Of a stretch of 64,000 bases of DNA, positions 36,745-47,540 are shown piece after piece. The position numbers and the translations under genes were made by a program. Source of the DNA: Ralstonia sp. SET104 (lineage in GTDB: Bacteria > Pseudomonadota > Gammaproteobacteria > Burkholderiales > Burkholderiaceae); the NCBI RefSeq assembly GCF_003851545.1, contig NZ_BHVX01000013.1, positions 84,110 through 148,109 of the forward strand. The letters run 5' to 3'. The first letter of the stretch is position 1. Each line of letters begins with the position of its first letter. The notes below the pieces were generated by a model. The model was not told the DNA's origin, did not search any database, and saw only the letters and a program-made list of their open reading frames with translations.

Positions 36745-37671
36745 ATGAACCCACCAAGCTCGATCAAGCACTACCTGCAGTTCAAGGACTTTTCGCTGGA
36801 AGAGTACGAATACCTGCTGGACCGTTCCAAGATCCTCAAGGCCAAGTTCAAGAACTACGAAACGTGGCACCCGCTGCACGATCGCACGCTGGCCATGATT
36901 TTCGAGAAAAATTCCACGCGAACGCGCCTGTCGTTCGAAGCTGGCATTCACCAGCTTGGCGGCCACGCCGTCTTCCTGAATACGCGCGACTCGCAACTGG
37001 GGCGCGGTGAGCCGATCGAAGATGCCGCGCAGGTCATCTCCCGCATGACCGACATCATCATGATCCGCACCTTCGGGCAGGAGATCATTGAGCGCTTTGC
37101 CGCGCATTCGCGCGTGCCAGTCATCAACGGGCTGACCAACGAATACCACCCATGCCAGGTGCTGGCCGACATTTTCACCTTCATCGAGCAGCGCGGCCCG
37201 ATCAAAGGCAAAACGGTTACCTGGGTGGGGGACGCCAACAACATGGCGTACACGTGGATCCAGGCTGCTGAAATTCTTGGCTTCCGCTTCCATTTTTCTG
37301 CACCGAAGGGCTATCAACTCGATCCGGCCATGGTGTCGGATTCCAGCTTGCCGTTCGTGCACGTGTTTGACAGCCCGCTCGAGGCCTGCGATGGCGCGCA
37401 TCTGGTGACCACCGACGTGTGGACCAGTATGGGCTACGAGGCGGAGAACGAAGCGCGCAAGAAAGCCTTCGGTGATTGGATGGTTACCGAGGCGATGATG
37501 CAGCGCGCACAACCTGATGCACTCTTCATGCACTGCCTGCCGGCACACCGCGGTGAGGAGGTCGAGGCGGCCGTCATCGACGGCAAGCAGAGCGTGGTGT
37601 GGGACGAAGCGGAAAACCGCCTGCACGTGCAGAAGGCGCTGATGGAATATCTGCTCTGCGGCCGTTACTAA
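36745..37671 (+). CDS. argF: Ornithine carbamoyltransferase
   Basis: Makes citrulline from ornithine and carbamoyl phosphate in arginine synthesis. The 308-residue protein has the carbamoyl-phosphate motif FEKNSTRTRLSFE, HPCQVLAD, and the ornithine-binding motif FMHCLPAHRGEEV. The start MNPPSSIKHYLQFKDFSLEE matches the beta-proteobacterial family. It is convergent with argG, the next enzyme in the pathway, across a shared terminator. Confidence 0.98.
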   Translation: MNPPSSIKHYLQFKDFSLEEYEYLLDRSKILKAKFKNYETWHPLHDRTLAMIFEKNSTRTRLSFEAGIHQLGGHAVFLNTRDSQLGRGEPIEDAAQVISRMTDIIMIRTFGQEIIERFAAHSRVPVINGLTNEYHPCQVLADIFTFIEQRGPIKGKTVTWVGDANNMAYTWIQAAEILGFRFHFSAPKGYQLDPAMVSDSSLPFVHVFDSPLEACDGAHLVTTDVWTSMGYEAENEARKKAFGDWMVTEAMMQRAQPDALFMHCLPAHRGEEVEAAVIDGKQSVVWDEAENRLHVQKALMEYLLCGRY

Positions 37672-37691
37672 GCCCGAGTCTGAAGCCATAG

Positions 37692-37729
37692 AAAAAGGCC
37701 GCTCCGATTTATGTCGGAGCGGCCTTTTT
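37692..37729. terminator. Bidirectional terminator between argF and argG
   Basis: A long stem (AAAAAGGCCGCTCCGA / TCGGAGCGGCCTTTTT) with a 6-nt loop lies between the convergent ends of argF (37671) and argG (37750). The A- and T-runs on both sides allow termination in both directions. Confidence 0.96.
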
Positions 37730-37749
37730 CATTGGGAAGCGACTCGCGG

Positions 37750-39437
<1,688 letters not shown>

Positions 39438-39596
39438 GAAATGGAACGCAAAAAAAGGAAAATCAGGGAAGTCGTGGGGGCAAACTCACCATTTTAGGCC
39501 ATTGGTTCGGCCGCGGGTACGTCAGGCGGGGGCGGCCCGACTGCTGGGCGCGGTAATGTGGCTCAAGATGCTCAAAGAGCCCATCCTCCGGGGCAT

Positions 39597-40625
39597 TCAC
39601 ACCACGACTGGCTCGGGCTCGATGCGCACGCCAAATCGCGCATGAACCGCATCCTGAATCTCGCGTGCCAACGTCATCAACTGGACCGCGCTGCCGCCAC
39701 CCCGGTGCACCAGCACCAGCGCCTGCTTTTCATACACGCCTACCGCGCCGCTTTGCCTGCCCTTGAAGCCGCATTGATCAATCAACCAGCCCGCGGCGAG
39801 CTTGTACGTGCCGTCTGGTTGCGCATAGCCGACCAGATTCGGGAAACGCTCGGCCAATGCATCACGCACGGTGGCATCGACGATCGGGTTCTTGAAGAAG
39901 CTGCCCGCGTTGCCGATCTTGGCCGGGTCGGGCAGCTTGCGGCGGCGGATACTGACCACTGCATCGAAGATGTTCTGCGCTGTCGGGCGGGCGATGTTCT
40001 GCACGGCCAGTTCGCGTGCGAGTTCGGCGTAGTGCGTGTCGGGCTGCCAATCAACGGGCAGGGCGAATGTCACCTCGGTGATGACGTAGCGATCGGCACC
40101 GGCGCGCTTGAAGAGGCTGTCGCGGTAGCCGAAGGCACAGTCGGCAGTATCGAGCGTGACGAACTCACCAGCATGGCGGTCGTACGCGCGCAGGGACTGG
40201 AAGCGGTCTTTGATCTCGACGCCGTATGCGCCGATGTTCTGGATGGGAGCTGCGCCCACGGTGCCCGGAATCAGCGCGAGGTTTTCCAGCCCCGGCAAGC
40301 CATTGGCGACCGTGTGCGCGACCAGGCCGTGCCACGATTCACCGCCGCCTGCGGTGACGGTGTGCACGGCGCGGCCATCGACGGTGGTCCGGCCGGTGAC
40401 GATGCCGGGAATCTCCATCAGCAGGACCAGGCCATCAAAGTCACGCGTGAGCACGACGTTGCTGCCGCCGCCCAGCACCAGCACAGGCAGCCCCTGCACG
40501 CGCGGATCGGCCAGCGCGGCGGGAATGTCTTCCGGCGCGCGCACGTGCGCGGCGTAACGGGCGGTAGCCTCAAAACGGAACGTGTTGTGCTGGCCTAGGG
40601 GATAATGCGTGTCGAGCAACGCCAT
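39597..40625 (-). CDS. murB: UDP-N-acetylenolpyruvoylglucosamine reductase
   Basis: FAD enzyme reducing UDP-GlcNAc-enolpyruvate to UDP-MurNAc, an early peptidoglycan step. The 342-residue type I MurB shows [12 protein letters not shown], the FAD-binding [41 protein letters not shown] and the catalytic-serine region [10 protein letters not shown]. The start at 40625 ([10 protein letters not shown]) matches the family. It is divergent from yajQ. Confidence 0.97.
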   Translation of the reverse strand: MALLDTHYPLGQHNTFRFEATARYAAHVRAPEDIPAALADPRVQGLPVLVLGGGSNVVLTRDFDGLVLLMEIPGIVTGRTTVDGRAVHTVTAGGGESWHGLVAHTVANGLPGLENLALIPGTVGAAPIQNIGAYGVEIKDRFQSLRAYDRHAGEFVTLDTADCAFGYRDSLFKRAGADRYVITEVTFALPVDWQPDTHYAELARELAVQNIARPTAQNIFDAVVSIRRRKLPDPAKIGNAGSFFKNPIVDATVRDALAERFPNLVGYAQPDGTYKLAAGWLIDQCGFKGRQSGAVGVYEKQALVLVHRGGGSAVQLMTLAREIQDAVHARFGVRIEPEPVVV

Positions 40626-40740
40626 GGCGCCAAATCTGCTGGGAAAGCCAGGATTATAAAAGCCATGGCGCACGCGGTACCCCATATGGAACATGCAGTG
40701 GCTGCCGCAGCAACCCGAACAAGTCTGCAAGGAGAACACG

Positions 40741-41226
40741 ATGCCGTCATTTGACGTGGTATGCGAAGCCAACATGGTGGAAGTGAAGAACGCCGTGGAA
40801 CAGGCCAACAAAGAGATTTCGACGCGATTTGACTTTAAGGGCTCGGACTCCCGCGTCGAGCACAAGGAGCAGGAACTGACCCTGTTTGCCGACGACGATT
40901 TCAAGATCGACCAGGTCAACGACGTGCTGATGAACAAGCTCGCCAAGCGCAACGTAGATGTGCGCTTTCTCGATTATCAAGACAAGCAGAAGATCGGCGG
41001 CGACAAGATGAAGCAGGTCGTCAAGATCAAGAAGGGCGTGTCGGGCGATCTGGCCAAGAAGATCGTCAAGACGATCAAGGACAGCAAGATCAAGGTCCAG
41101 GCCAGCATCCAGGGCGACGCAGTGCGCGTGACCGGCGCCAAGCGCGATGATCTGCAAAGCGTCATCGCCATGCTGCGCAAGGACGTGAGCGATACACCGC
41201 TGGATTTCAACAACTTCCGCGACTAA
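40741..41226 (+). CDS. YajQ family nucleotide-binding protein
   Basis: A 161-residue protein of the YajQ/UPF0234 family, with two ferredoxin-like domains, some members of which bind cyclic-di-GMP. The start [26 protein letters not shown] is typical, and AAGGAG lies upstream at 40729-40734. [25 protein letters not shown] is near the C terminus. Whether this one binds c-di-GMP is not visible in sequence. Monocistronic, followed by a terminator. Confidence 0.95.
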   Translation: MPSFDVVCEANMVEVKNAVEQANKEISTRFDFKGSDSRVEHKEQELTLFADDDFKIDQVNDVLMNKLAKRNVDVRFLDYQDKQKIGGDKMKQVVKIKKGVSGDLAKKIVKTIKDSKIKVQASIQGDAVRVTGAKRDDLQSVIAMLRKDVSDTPLDFNNFRD

Positions 41227-41246
41227 GCCCATCGCACTCCCACGCA

Positions 41247-41273
41247 AAACGCCCCGCACGAGCGGGGCGTTTG
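41247..41273. terminator. Bidirectional terminator between yajQ and the acylase gene
   Basis: Perfect stem AAAACGCCCCGC / GCGGGGCGTTT with a short ACGA loop, located between convergent ends at 41226 and 41291. Confidence 0.9.
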
Positions 41274-41290
41274 CATTTGCGGCGATGGAT

Positions 41291-43681
41291 TTATTGCGAC
41301 AGCTTTGTCACCTTCAGCGCCGGGTCCGCTGCGATAGCGGCCTGCGAGAACGGCAGCCGGTTCCAGCGTTTGGCCGAGAACTCGCGCATCTGGTCGAAGG
41401 CGTGCGGCGAAGCCGGGTCACTTGATTCGCCGTAGGTGAGGAGGGCATCGGCTACCGGGCCATGGTCGTCAAACGTGACGGTCTGGATGTAACTGGTGCC
41501 GAAATACACCTGCATGCCCTTCGGCCCGATCGGCGTGCTTTGCAGCTTGTTGAGCACGCCTTCGTACTCCTCGCCGCCATGCAGGGCGACGTCGCCGCCC
41601 GATGCGTGTGCTGCTTGCACCGTACCCAGCGGCGCGTCCGGCGCGAAGCCAGCGGTGCGCACCGCGCCCACGGCATCCTTCAGTGCCTTGAACACCGCCG
41701 TGCGTACGGTTGCGTCACGCATGCGCAGGTTGCGCGGCGTGTGTATCGGGTCAGCCGGGTTGAAGTCGACGGCGTAGACATGCGGGATGTCCTTGGCGCG
41801 CATCCAGAACTCGCGGAACAGGTGGGCGGCGCGGGCGTCGACGTTGTCCGTGAGGTTCCACTGCGCAAGGGCAGCACAGCCGTCTCGCACATCGGCATCG
41901 ACGTTGGCCGTGGCTTTGCAGGCGGCCAGCAGATCATCGCGCACGAGGTGGCCGGCGAGGTTGGCGTCGCGGAAGATCATCGCCTGCAGGTTCGGCAGGT
42001 TGATCTTGTTGCCGGCCAGCCCGTCGGTGCCGGTCAGGCGTCGCTCGATCTCGATGATGCCGATGCGGGTGCGCAGGCGTTGCGGCACGTCGGTCGAGCC
42101 CATCACCGGCGAGAAGCCCGTCAGCTTCTGCGCCGGGTTGCTCAGCCACGAACTGTCGTTGCTGTTGGCGACGTAGTCGTCACGCTCGAGCACCGGCATG
42201 CGTTCGGGCGCCACCAGGCCCGGTACTGGCGACGCCGGATCGGTCTGCCAGTTGCACGCACTGCGCGAGCCGTCGAGCAGCACCAGCCCCACGCCGTGGA
42301 ACAGCTTGTCCGCCAGCGGTGATGGCGCGCAGCGCTTGAGCGCCTCAGCCGAGACATCGGGCGTGGTCGACACATCCGCAAACAGCGCGCGGCCGTTGCG
42401 GTCGGTGGCAATCGTGTTGACCCAGGGGATGCCAAGATTGCTGATCGCTTGGCGGATGTCCGCCACGTCCTTCGCCTGCGCAATATGCAGCCATGTGTCG
42501 ATGGAGCGCGTGTTGTTGCGGTTGGCGTCGCGCAGCGTGTACGCCTTCTGCGTGGTCCACGGCATGCCGCCCGCGGGCATCGACAGCACCGGGCCGTACA
42601 CGGTGTCGTAGAAGGTGTGCGTGCGGCGCTCGATGCGGCCGTCCGGCAGCTTCACGTCAAAGGCCACGGTACGCGTGGTCATTTTGCGGGGCTTGCCGTC
42701 GATCAGGTAGGTGGTCGGGTCGCCCTCGGCCAGCTTCAGCTCGAACAGCGTGAAGCGGCGGCCGGTGGAAACGGTGTGCGTCCACGCCACGTCTTTGTTG
42801 AAGCCGATGCTGACCACCGGGAACGCGGCAATCGACGCACCCATCACATCCAGCTTGCCGGGCACGCTCAGGTGGACCTGATAGAAGCGGTTGGTGGTCG
42901 TCCACGGAAAGTGCGGGTTGCCGAGCAGCACGCCGCGGCCGTTGTCGGTGGCGGCCTTGCCGAACGCCCAGCCGTTGGAGCCAATCGGCATGTCGCGCAG
43001 TTGCAGGTCGCGATCGAGCGCGGCGGTGTCGATGGCATGCAGCGGGATCGCTTTCGACACCGGCGCACCGCCCGGCGGCTGCGCAGCGACGATACTCGCC
43101 AGCATGGCGCCACTGCTGGCCTGGATAGCTTTTTCTTCGCCCATCCGCATCATGTCGGCCAGCGAAAGGGGGCGCACCCAAGCGGCATTGCGGCACGCAG
43201 CGGGGCGGTTGGCAGCCGGCGTGTCTTTCAGATAGCGGTTGTAGCCCGCGATGTAGCCGCGCAGCAGCTCGCGTGCTTCAGCCGACATCTGCGCATAGCC
43301 GGCGCGCAGGCCCGCCTCGTCGAACGCGCTCTTGAAGAACGCGTCGGCTTGCGTGTTCGGCACCGGCTTGAACGATACGACAACGGTGCCGTCCGGCCCG
43401 AACGTCTTCGAGCGCTCGCCATTGACGGTGACGACCTGATCCGCCAGCAGGCAGACGTTGTCTTGCGCATAGGCGTAGGCCATGCCGAAGCCGAGGCTGG
43501 CGTAGTCATTGGCGCGGACGTGCGGAATGCCGAAGCGGGTGCGGCTGATTTCCGCTGAGAGGTCGGTGTCCGAAGGCGTGGCCCAGCTACTATCGGCGGT
43601 ACTTGCGCAGCCGGCCAGCGCCGCAAGCGCGGCCATGGCGAGCGTGCTGCGCAGCGCGAATCCCTGCATGAATTGCTGCAT
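41291..43681 (-). CDS. Penicillin acylase family protein, AHL acylase AiiD/aculeacin acylase-like
   Basis: Ntn-hydrolase amidase that cleaves long-chain acyl amides; close Ralstonia relatives degrade N-acyl-homoserine lactones (AiiD) and aculeacin. From the ATG at 43681 the precursor is 796 residues. It has an alpha-subunit region, a self-cleavage site Gly234-Ser235 (IGSNGWAF, Ser becoming the catalytic N-terminal nucleophile), and a long beta subunit (HTVSTGRRFTLFEL; NDSSWLSNP). The signal peptide carries a lipobox-like LAGC (Cys25). A divergent AraC-type gene starts 160 bp away and may regulate it. Specificity is inferred from resemblance. Confidence 0.88.
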   Translation of the reverse strand: MQQFMQGFALRSTLAMAALAALAGCASTADSSWATPSDTDLSAEISRTRFGIPHVRANDYASLGFGMAYAYAQDNVCLLADQVVTVNGERSKTFGPDGTVVVSFKPVPNTQADAFFKSAFDEAGLRAGYAQMSAEARELLRGYIAGYNRYLKDTPAANRPAACRNAAWVRPLSLADMMRMGEEKAIQASSGAMLASIVAAQPPGGAPVSKAIPLHAIDTAALDRDLQLRDMPIGSNGWAFGKAATDNGRGVLLGNPHFPWTTTNRFYQVHLSVPGKLDVMGASIAAFPVVSIGFNKDVAWTHTVSTGRRFTLFELKLAEGDPTTYLIDGKPRKMTTRTVAFDVKLPDGRIERRTHTFYDTVYGPVLSMPAGGMPWTTQKAYTLRDANRNNTRSIDTWLHIAQAKDVADIRQAISNLGIPWVNTIATDRNGRALFADVSTTPDVSAEALKRCAPSPLADKLFHGVGLVLLDGSRSACNWQTDPASPVPGLVAPERMPVLERDDYVANSNDSSWLSNPAQKLTGFSPVMGSTDVPQRLRTRIGIIEIERRLTGTDGLAGNKINLPNLQAMIFRDANLAGHLVRDDLLAACKATANVDADVRDGCAALAQWNLTDNVDARAAHLFREFWMRAKDIPHVYAVDFNPADPIHTPRNLRMRDATVRTAVFKALKDAVGAVRTAGFAPDAPLGTVQAAHASGGDVALHGGEEYEGVLNKLQSTPIGPKGMQVYFGTSYIQTVTFDDHGPVADALLTYGESSDPASPHAFDQMREFSAKRWNRLPFSQAAIAADPALKVTKLSQ

Positions 43682-43781
43682 CGTGCGTTGTCTCCAGATG
43701 TTGGTGTAGTTATGGGCGACCGCGTCTGAGCGCAGCCACCGTCGCATCCTCAATCGGACAGGTCTGATCTGAAAGAGGCAT

Positions 43782-43811
43782 TCCCGCCAGAGTTGGGGTT
43801 AATCCCGCCAG
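43782..43811. promoter_or_regulatory. Direct repeat spaced 21 bp, candidate AraC-type operator
   Basis: TCCCGCCAG occurs at 43782-43790 and again at 43803-43811, exactly 21 bp (two helical turns) apart, inside the intergenic region between the acylase gene and its divergent AraC-type regulator. The spacing and tandem orientation suit the two helix-turn-helix motifs of AraC dimers. Confidence 0.5.
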
Positions 43812-43842
43812 GCAGATGGCAAGCTCGCACCTATACTCGGGC

Positions 43843-44859
43843 ATGCCAAAAATCGACTTGCTGACCTTTCCCGACGCTGGTTTTTCCACGCTGGCAACGG
43901 CCGCCGACACGCTCGGCGTGGCCAATGCGCTGGCCTCCATGCAGGCCGGCAAGCGGGCCAATGCCACCAAGACGCCGGTGTTCGGCTGGCGGCTCATCGC
44001 GCGGGATCCGGCACGCTGGCAGGCCGCAGCAGAAACGCTCGCCTGCCGCTGTGAGACGCTGGTGGAAGACGATGCCCAGCTTGGCGATGCACTGATCGTG
44101 CCGCCGCTGCATTTCGACCACATCGGCACGCTGGAACAGCGCCTGGCCTTGCTGGAGGTGGAGCGCGCCACGATCCGCCGCTATCTGGAGGCAGGGAAAC
44201 TGGTGGCGTCGCCCTTCACCGGCGTCGCGATGCTGGCCGACGTGCTGCCACCTGGTCAGCGCCTGACCGTCACGTGGCTCATTGCAGGGTGGGTGCAGGG
44301 CAATTTTCCGCACCTGAAACCGGCGCCGGCGCAGGCCATCGTCAGCAGTGGCAACGTCATCACCGCGCGGGCGATGGAGCATGGCGTGGCGCTCATGCAC
44401 CGCGTGGTCGGGCGGCTGCCCGATGCACGGCTCGCGCGCACGCTGGGCAATACGGTGCTCGACCACCCATCACGCGGCGAGGCCATCGGCATCTGGCTGC
44501 GCAGCAAACCGGCGATTCGCGATAGCGTCGTGCTGCGCGCGCGACGTTATCTGCAGCAGCATCTGCATGAACCGTTCGATCTGGGGAAACTTGCGGCCGC
44601 CGCGTCAACCAGCGAGCGGACGCTGCTGCGGCATTTTACGAAGACGGTGGGGATGTCGCCGCTGCAATTGCTGCACCGGCTGCGCGTGGAGCGTGCGTGT
44701 CATCTGCTGGAAGTCAGCACGCTGAGCCTGACGACGATTGCCGAGCAGTGCGGCTATCAGGACATGTCCGCCTTCCGGCGGTTGATCCGGCGGCACACGG
44801 GGCGGCCACCGGGAGAACATCGGCGCGCGCATTCGGTGCGCGCCGAGTTGCGAAATTAA
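43843..44859 (+). CDS. GlxA/AraC family transcriptional regulator with DJ-1/PfpI domain
   Basis: About 338 residues. The N-terminal ~190 residues are a class I glutamine amidotransferase-like (DJ-1/PfpI) domain ([34 protein letters not shown]). The catalytic cysteine position of true amidotransferases is not conserved ([14 protein letters not shown]), fitting a sensor role. The C-terminal ~100 residues are an AraC DNA-binding domain ([46 protein letters not shown]). An ATG at 43816 would add nine residues. It is divergent from the acylase gene, a probable target. Confidence 0.88.
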   Translation: MPKIDLLTFPDAGFSTLATAADTLGVANALASMQAGKRANATKTPVFGWRLIARDPARWQAAAETLACRCETLVEDDAQLGDALIVPPLHFDHIGTLEQRLALLEVERATIRRYLEAGKLVASPFTGVAMLADVLPPGQRLTVTWLIAGWVQGNFPHLKPAPAQAIVSSGNVITARAMEHGVALMHRVVGRLPDARLARTLGNTVLDHPSRGEAIGIWLRSKPAIRDSVVLRARRYLQQHLHEPFDLGKLAAAASTSERTLLRHFTKTVGMSPLQLLHRLRVERACHLLEVSTLSLTTIAEQCGYQDMSAFRRLIRRHTGRPPGEHRRAHSVRAELRN

Positions 44860-45479
44860 GCAGCTTTCTTTTTCTCGCCGATGCGGCTTTCCTTGCCGGC
44901 GAGCAGCTTGCCGATATTGGCGCGGTGGCGTGCAATCAGCAGCACCGCCATCAGCGCAACCGCGCCTGCAATCCAGTCGAAGCCGAACATCAGCACGTAG
45001 AAGAACGGCGCAAACACCGCCGACACCAGTGCCGCCAACGACGAATAGCGGAAGAAGCCGGCGATGATGATCCAGGTGGCCAGCGTTGCCAGCCCCAGCC
45101 ACACGTTCAGCGCCAGCAGGATGCCCGCCGCCGTGGCCACGCCCTTGCCGCCGGCAAAGCGGTGGAATACCGGATACAGGTGGCCCAGGAACACGGCGAT
45201 CACCACCAGCGCGATGCCGGTCTCATCCACCCCAAAGCGCGGGGCCAGCAGTTGCGCCAGCCATACCGCCAGCCAGCCCTTAGCCGCATCGCCCAGCAGC
45301 GTGAGGATCGCGGCCTTCTTGTTGCCCGAGCGCAGCACGTTGGTGGCACCCGGATTCCCAGAACCGTAGGTGCGCGGGTCAGCCAGGCCCATTGCGCGGC
45401 TTACCACTACGGCAAACGAGATCGAGCCGATCAGGTAGGCGGCCACGGTAAAAAAGACGGTTGCGACGACTGACGACAT
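44856..45479 (-). CDS. plsY: Glycerol-3-phosphate acyltransferase PlsY
   Basis: Inner-membrane enzyme acylating glycerol-3-phosphate with acyl-phosphate, the first step of phospholipid synthesis. The 207-residue protein shows the three family motifs [28 protein letters not shown] and [15 protein letters not shown], with about five membrane segments and a lysine-rich tail. It overlaps the convergent AraC-type gene end by 4 bp. Confidence 0.96.
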   Translation of the reverse strand: MSSVVATVFFTVAAYLIGSISFAVVVSRAMGLADPRTYGSGNPGATNVLRSGNKKAAILTLLGDAAKGWLAVWLAQLLAPRFGVDETGIALVVIAVFLGHLYPVFHRFAGGKGVATAAGILLALNVWLGLATLATWIIIAGFFRYSSLAALVSAVFAPFFYVLMFGFDWIAGAVALMAVLLIARHRANIGKLLAGKESRIGEKKKAA

Positions 45480-45549
45480 AGGTGTTCTGAGAATTCAGGC
45501 TGCGGGATTGTAGCGTGGCCGCAAGCGTGCCCCAGCCGCCGCGTTCGTT

Positions 45550-46041
45550 TCAATCGGGGTTTGCACAATTGACGGGCTGCGCATTCAGCACCGTGGTCAG
45601 CGCACTCGGCGCGATGCTCACCAGAAAGCCGCGCCGCCCGCCGTTGATGTAGATGCGCTCCAGCGCCAGCACGGACGCCTCCACATACACCGGCATCGCC
45701 TTGCGCACGCCAAACGGCGACGTGCCGCCGACCAGATAACCGCTGTGCCGCTGCGCCACTTCGGGCTTGCACGGCTGCACGCTCTTGCGGCCGGTCTGGC
45801 GCGCAAGGTTCTTGGTGGAAACCGAACAATCGCCGTGCATCAGCACGATCAGCGGCTTGGCGTGCTCGTCTTCCATCACCAGCGTCTTGACGACGGCGTG
45901 TTCGTCCACGCCGAGCTGGCGCGACGATTCGGTCGTGCCGCCGTGGTCGACGTAGTCATAGGTGTGTTCGGTAAAGGCGACGCCGTGGGCTTTGAGGAAT
46001 TGCGTGGCGGGCGTCTCGGAAACGTGTTTGGTCTTGCTCAT
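45550..46041 (-). CDS. ybaK: Cys-tRNA(Pro)/Cys-tRNA(Cys) deacylase YbaK/EbsC
   Basis: Trans-editing protein that hydrolyses mischarged Cys-tRNA(Pro). The 163-residue protein has EHTYDYVDHGGTTESSRQLGVDEHAVVKTLVM in its first third, the lysine-containing KTLVMED strand and the GYLVGGTSPFGVRK substrate loop. The start MSKTKHVSETPATQFLKAHG at 46041 is typical. It lies 22 bp after xerD on the same strand. Confidence 0.93.
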   Translation of the reverse strand: MSKTKHVSETPATQFLKAHGVAFTEHTYDYVDHGGTTESSRQLGVDEHAVVKTLVMEDEHAKPLIVLMHGDCSVSTKNLARQTGRKSVQPCKPEVAQRHSGYLVGGTSPFGVRKAMPVYVEASVLALERIYINGGRRGFLVSIAPSALTTVLNAQPVNCANPD

Positions 46042-46063
46042 GTGGGGCAGGAAAGCGTGATCG

Positions 46064-47008
46064 CTATCCGCGCGGATGATGCTGCGCATGCAGCGTGCGC
46101 AGCCGCTCGCGCGCAACGTGGGTGTAGATCTGCGTGGTGGAAATATCCGCGTGGCCGAGCAGCATCTGCACCACGCGCAAATCCGCCCCGTGGTTGAGCA
46201 AGTGCGTGGCGAACGCGTGCCGCAGCGTGTGCGGCGACAGCGGCGCGTGAATATCGGCCAGCAGCGCGTAGCGCTTGATCAGGTACCAGAACGCCTGACG
46301 TGTCATGCCATCGCCGCGCGCGGTGACGAACAGCGCATCAGCGGTGCGCTCGCCCAGCAACGCTGCGCGGCCCGTTTGCCGATCCTGGAGATAGCGCCGC
46401 AGCCAATCGCCGGCCTCGGCGCCAAACGGCACCAGTCGATCCTTGCCGCCCTTGCCGCCGATCACGCGTACCACGCCTTCGTTCAGGCCAACCTCCACCG
46501 TCTTCAACCCGACGATTTCCGACACGCGCAAACCGCTTGCGTACATCAGCTCGATCATCGCGCGGTCGCGCAGGCCGAGCGGCGTATCGACATCAGGAGC
46601 ATTGAGGAGCGCCTCGATCTGCGCTTCGGACAACGTCTTTGGAAAACGCGGCGGCTGCTTGGCCGTGGGCAGCAGGCGCGATGGATCGGTGCTCACCACG
46701 TGCTCGCGCAACGCCCACTGGAAGAAGCGCTTGAACACCGTGCGGCGCCGGTTGGCGGACGATGCGCGGCTTTGGGCATGGCGCGCGGCGAAGTAGTCGG
46801 CAAGGTCACCGTCTTCGGTTTCGGCGATGGACTTGCTGCGCTCGGCCAGCCAGTGCGCGTAGAGCGTCAGGTCGCGCCGGTACGCATCGAGCGTGTTGCG
46901 CGCGAGGCCGTCTTCGAGCCACAGCGCATCACAGAAGCGCTGGATGGCGTCTGCGCTTTGCGGCGGCAGGGCGGCGGCTTCCGCCAGGTTGGATGCAGCC
47001 TTTCTCAT
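46064..47008 (-). CDS. xerD: Tyrosine recombinase XerD
   Basis: Site-specific recombinase resolving chromosome dimers at dif with XerC. The 314-residue protein has an N-terminal SAM-like core-binding domain (FCDALWLEDGLARNTLDAYRRDL) and a catalytic domain with Arg in YASGLRVSEIVGL, Lys in GGKGGKDR, HTLRHAFATHLL, LGHADISTT and the Tyr nucleophile in QIYTHV. Its ATG overlaps the ogt stop as ATGA. It is a housekeeping Xer by length and context, not a mobile-element integrase. Confidence 0.93.
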   Translation of the reverse strand: MRKAASNLAEAAALPPQSADAIQRFCDALWLEDGLARNTLDAYRRDLTLYAHWLAERSKSIAETEDGDLADYFAARHAQSRASSANRRRTVFKRFFQWALREHVVSTDPSRLLPTAKQPPRFPKTLSEAQIEALLNAPDVDTPLGLRDRAMIELMYASGLRVSEIVGLKTVEVGLNEGVVRVIGGKGGKDRLVPFGAEAGDWLRRYLQDRQTGRAALLGERTADALFVTARGDGMTRQAFWYLIKRYALLADIHAPLSPHTLRHAFATHLLNHGADLRVVQMLLGHADISTTQIYTHVARERLRTLHAQHHPRG

Positions 47009-47481
47009 ATCAGCATCACGCCTTCGTGGCGCAGCAGCCAGTGCTTGATGTTCAGCAGATAGCCATCGGTATGGTGCGAGAACCCGCCGATGCCCGACGC
47101 GCTCACCACACGGTGGCACGGGATGAGAATCGGAAACCAGTTGTCGCCACACGCCTGGCCCACCGCGCGTGGCACGCTGCCGATCTGCTTGGCGATGGTG
47201 CCGTAGGTGATGACGCTGCCGCATGGGATGGCGCTGATGGCATTCCACACGCGCTGCTGGAAATCCGTACCGGCAGGCGCGAGCGGCACGTCGAAGGTGA
47301 CGTCAGGGTTGTCGTAATACGCGTCGAGCTGACGAGCGAGCTTGCCGATCAGCGCGTTGCTGGAGTCGATGGTGAGGGTGCTCTTCGGCAGGTAGACGAG
47401 TTCACGCAACGCGCCGTTGACCATGCGCACGCCCAGCTTGCCGAAGGGCGCGTCGAGAACGGCATCGAAAGGGGATGGCAT
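47005..47481 (-). CDS. ogt: Methylated-DNA--protein-cysteine methyltransferase (Ogt)
   Basis: Suicide enzyme that removes methyl groups from O6-methylguanine. The 158-residue protein has the active site PILIPCHRVVSASG, the asparagine hinge (ACGDNWFPI) and the helix-turn-helix YGTIAKQIGSVPRAVGQA. It is a second methyltransferase besides the one in Ada. No Ada box was seen upstream, so it is probably the constitutive enzyme. It is coupled to xerD by a 4-bp overlap. Confidence 0.95.
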   Translation of the reverse strand: MPSPFDAVLDAPFGKLGVRMVNGALRELVYLPKSTLTIDSSNALIGKLARQLDAYYDNPDVTFDVPLAPAGTDFQQRVWNAISAIPCGSVITYGTIAKQIGSVPRAVGQACGDNWFPILIPCHRVVSASGIGGFSHHTDGYLLNIKHWLLRHEGVMLI

Positions 47482-47540
47482 GACAGGGGCCGACGCAAAA
47501 ACAATCCACCGAATCTAGCACAGGCCCCGGGAGGGTACGG

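Noticed and set aside
46064..47008. XerD as an integrase of a mobile element
   Set aside because: Length, Xer signatures and housekeeping neighbours (ogt, ybaK) fit the chromosomal dimer-resolution enzyme; no tRNA, repeats or cargo genes are present.
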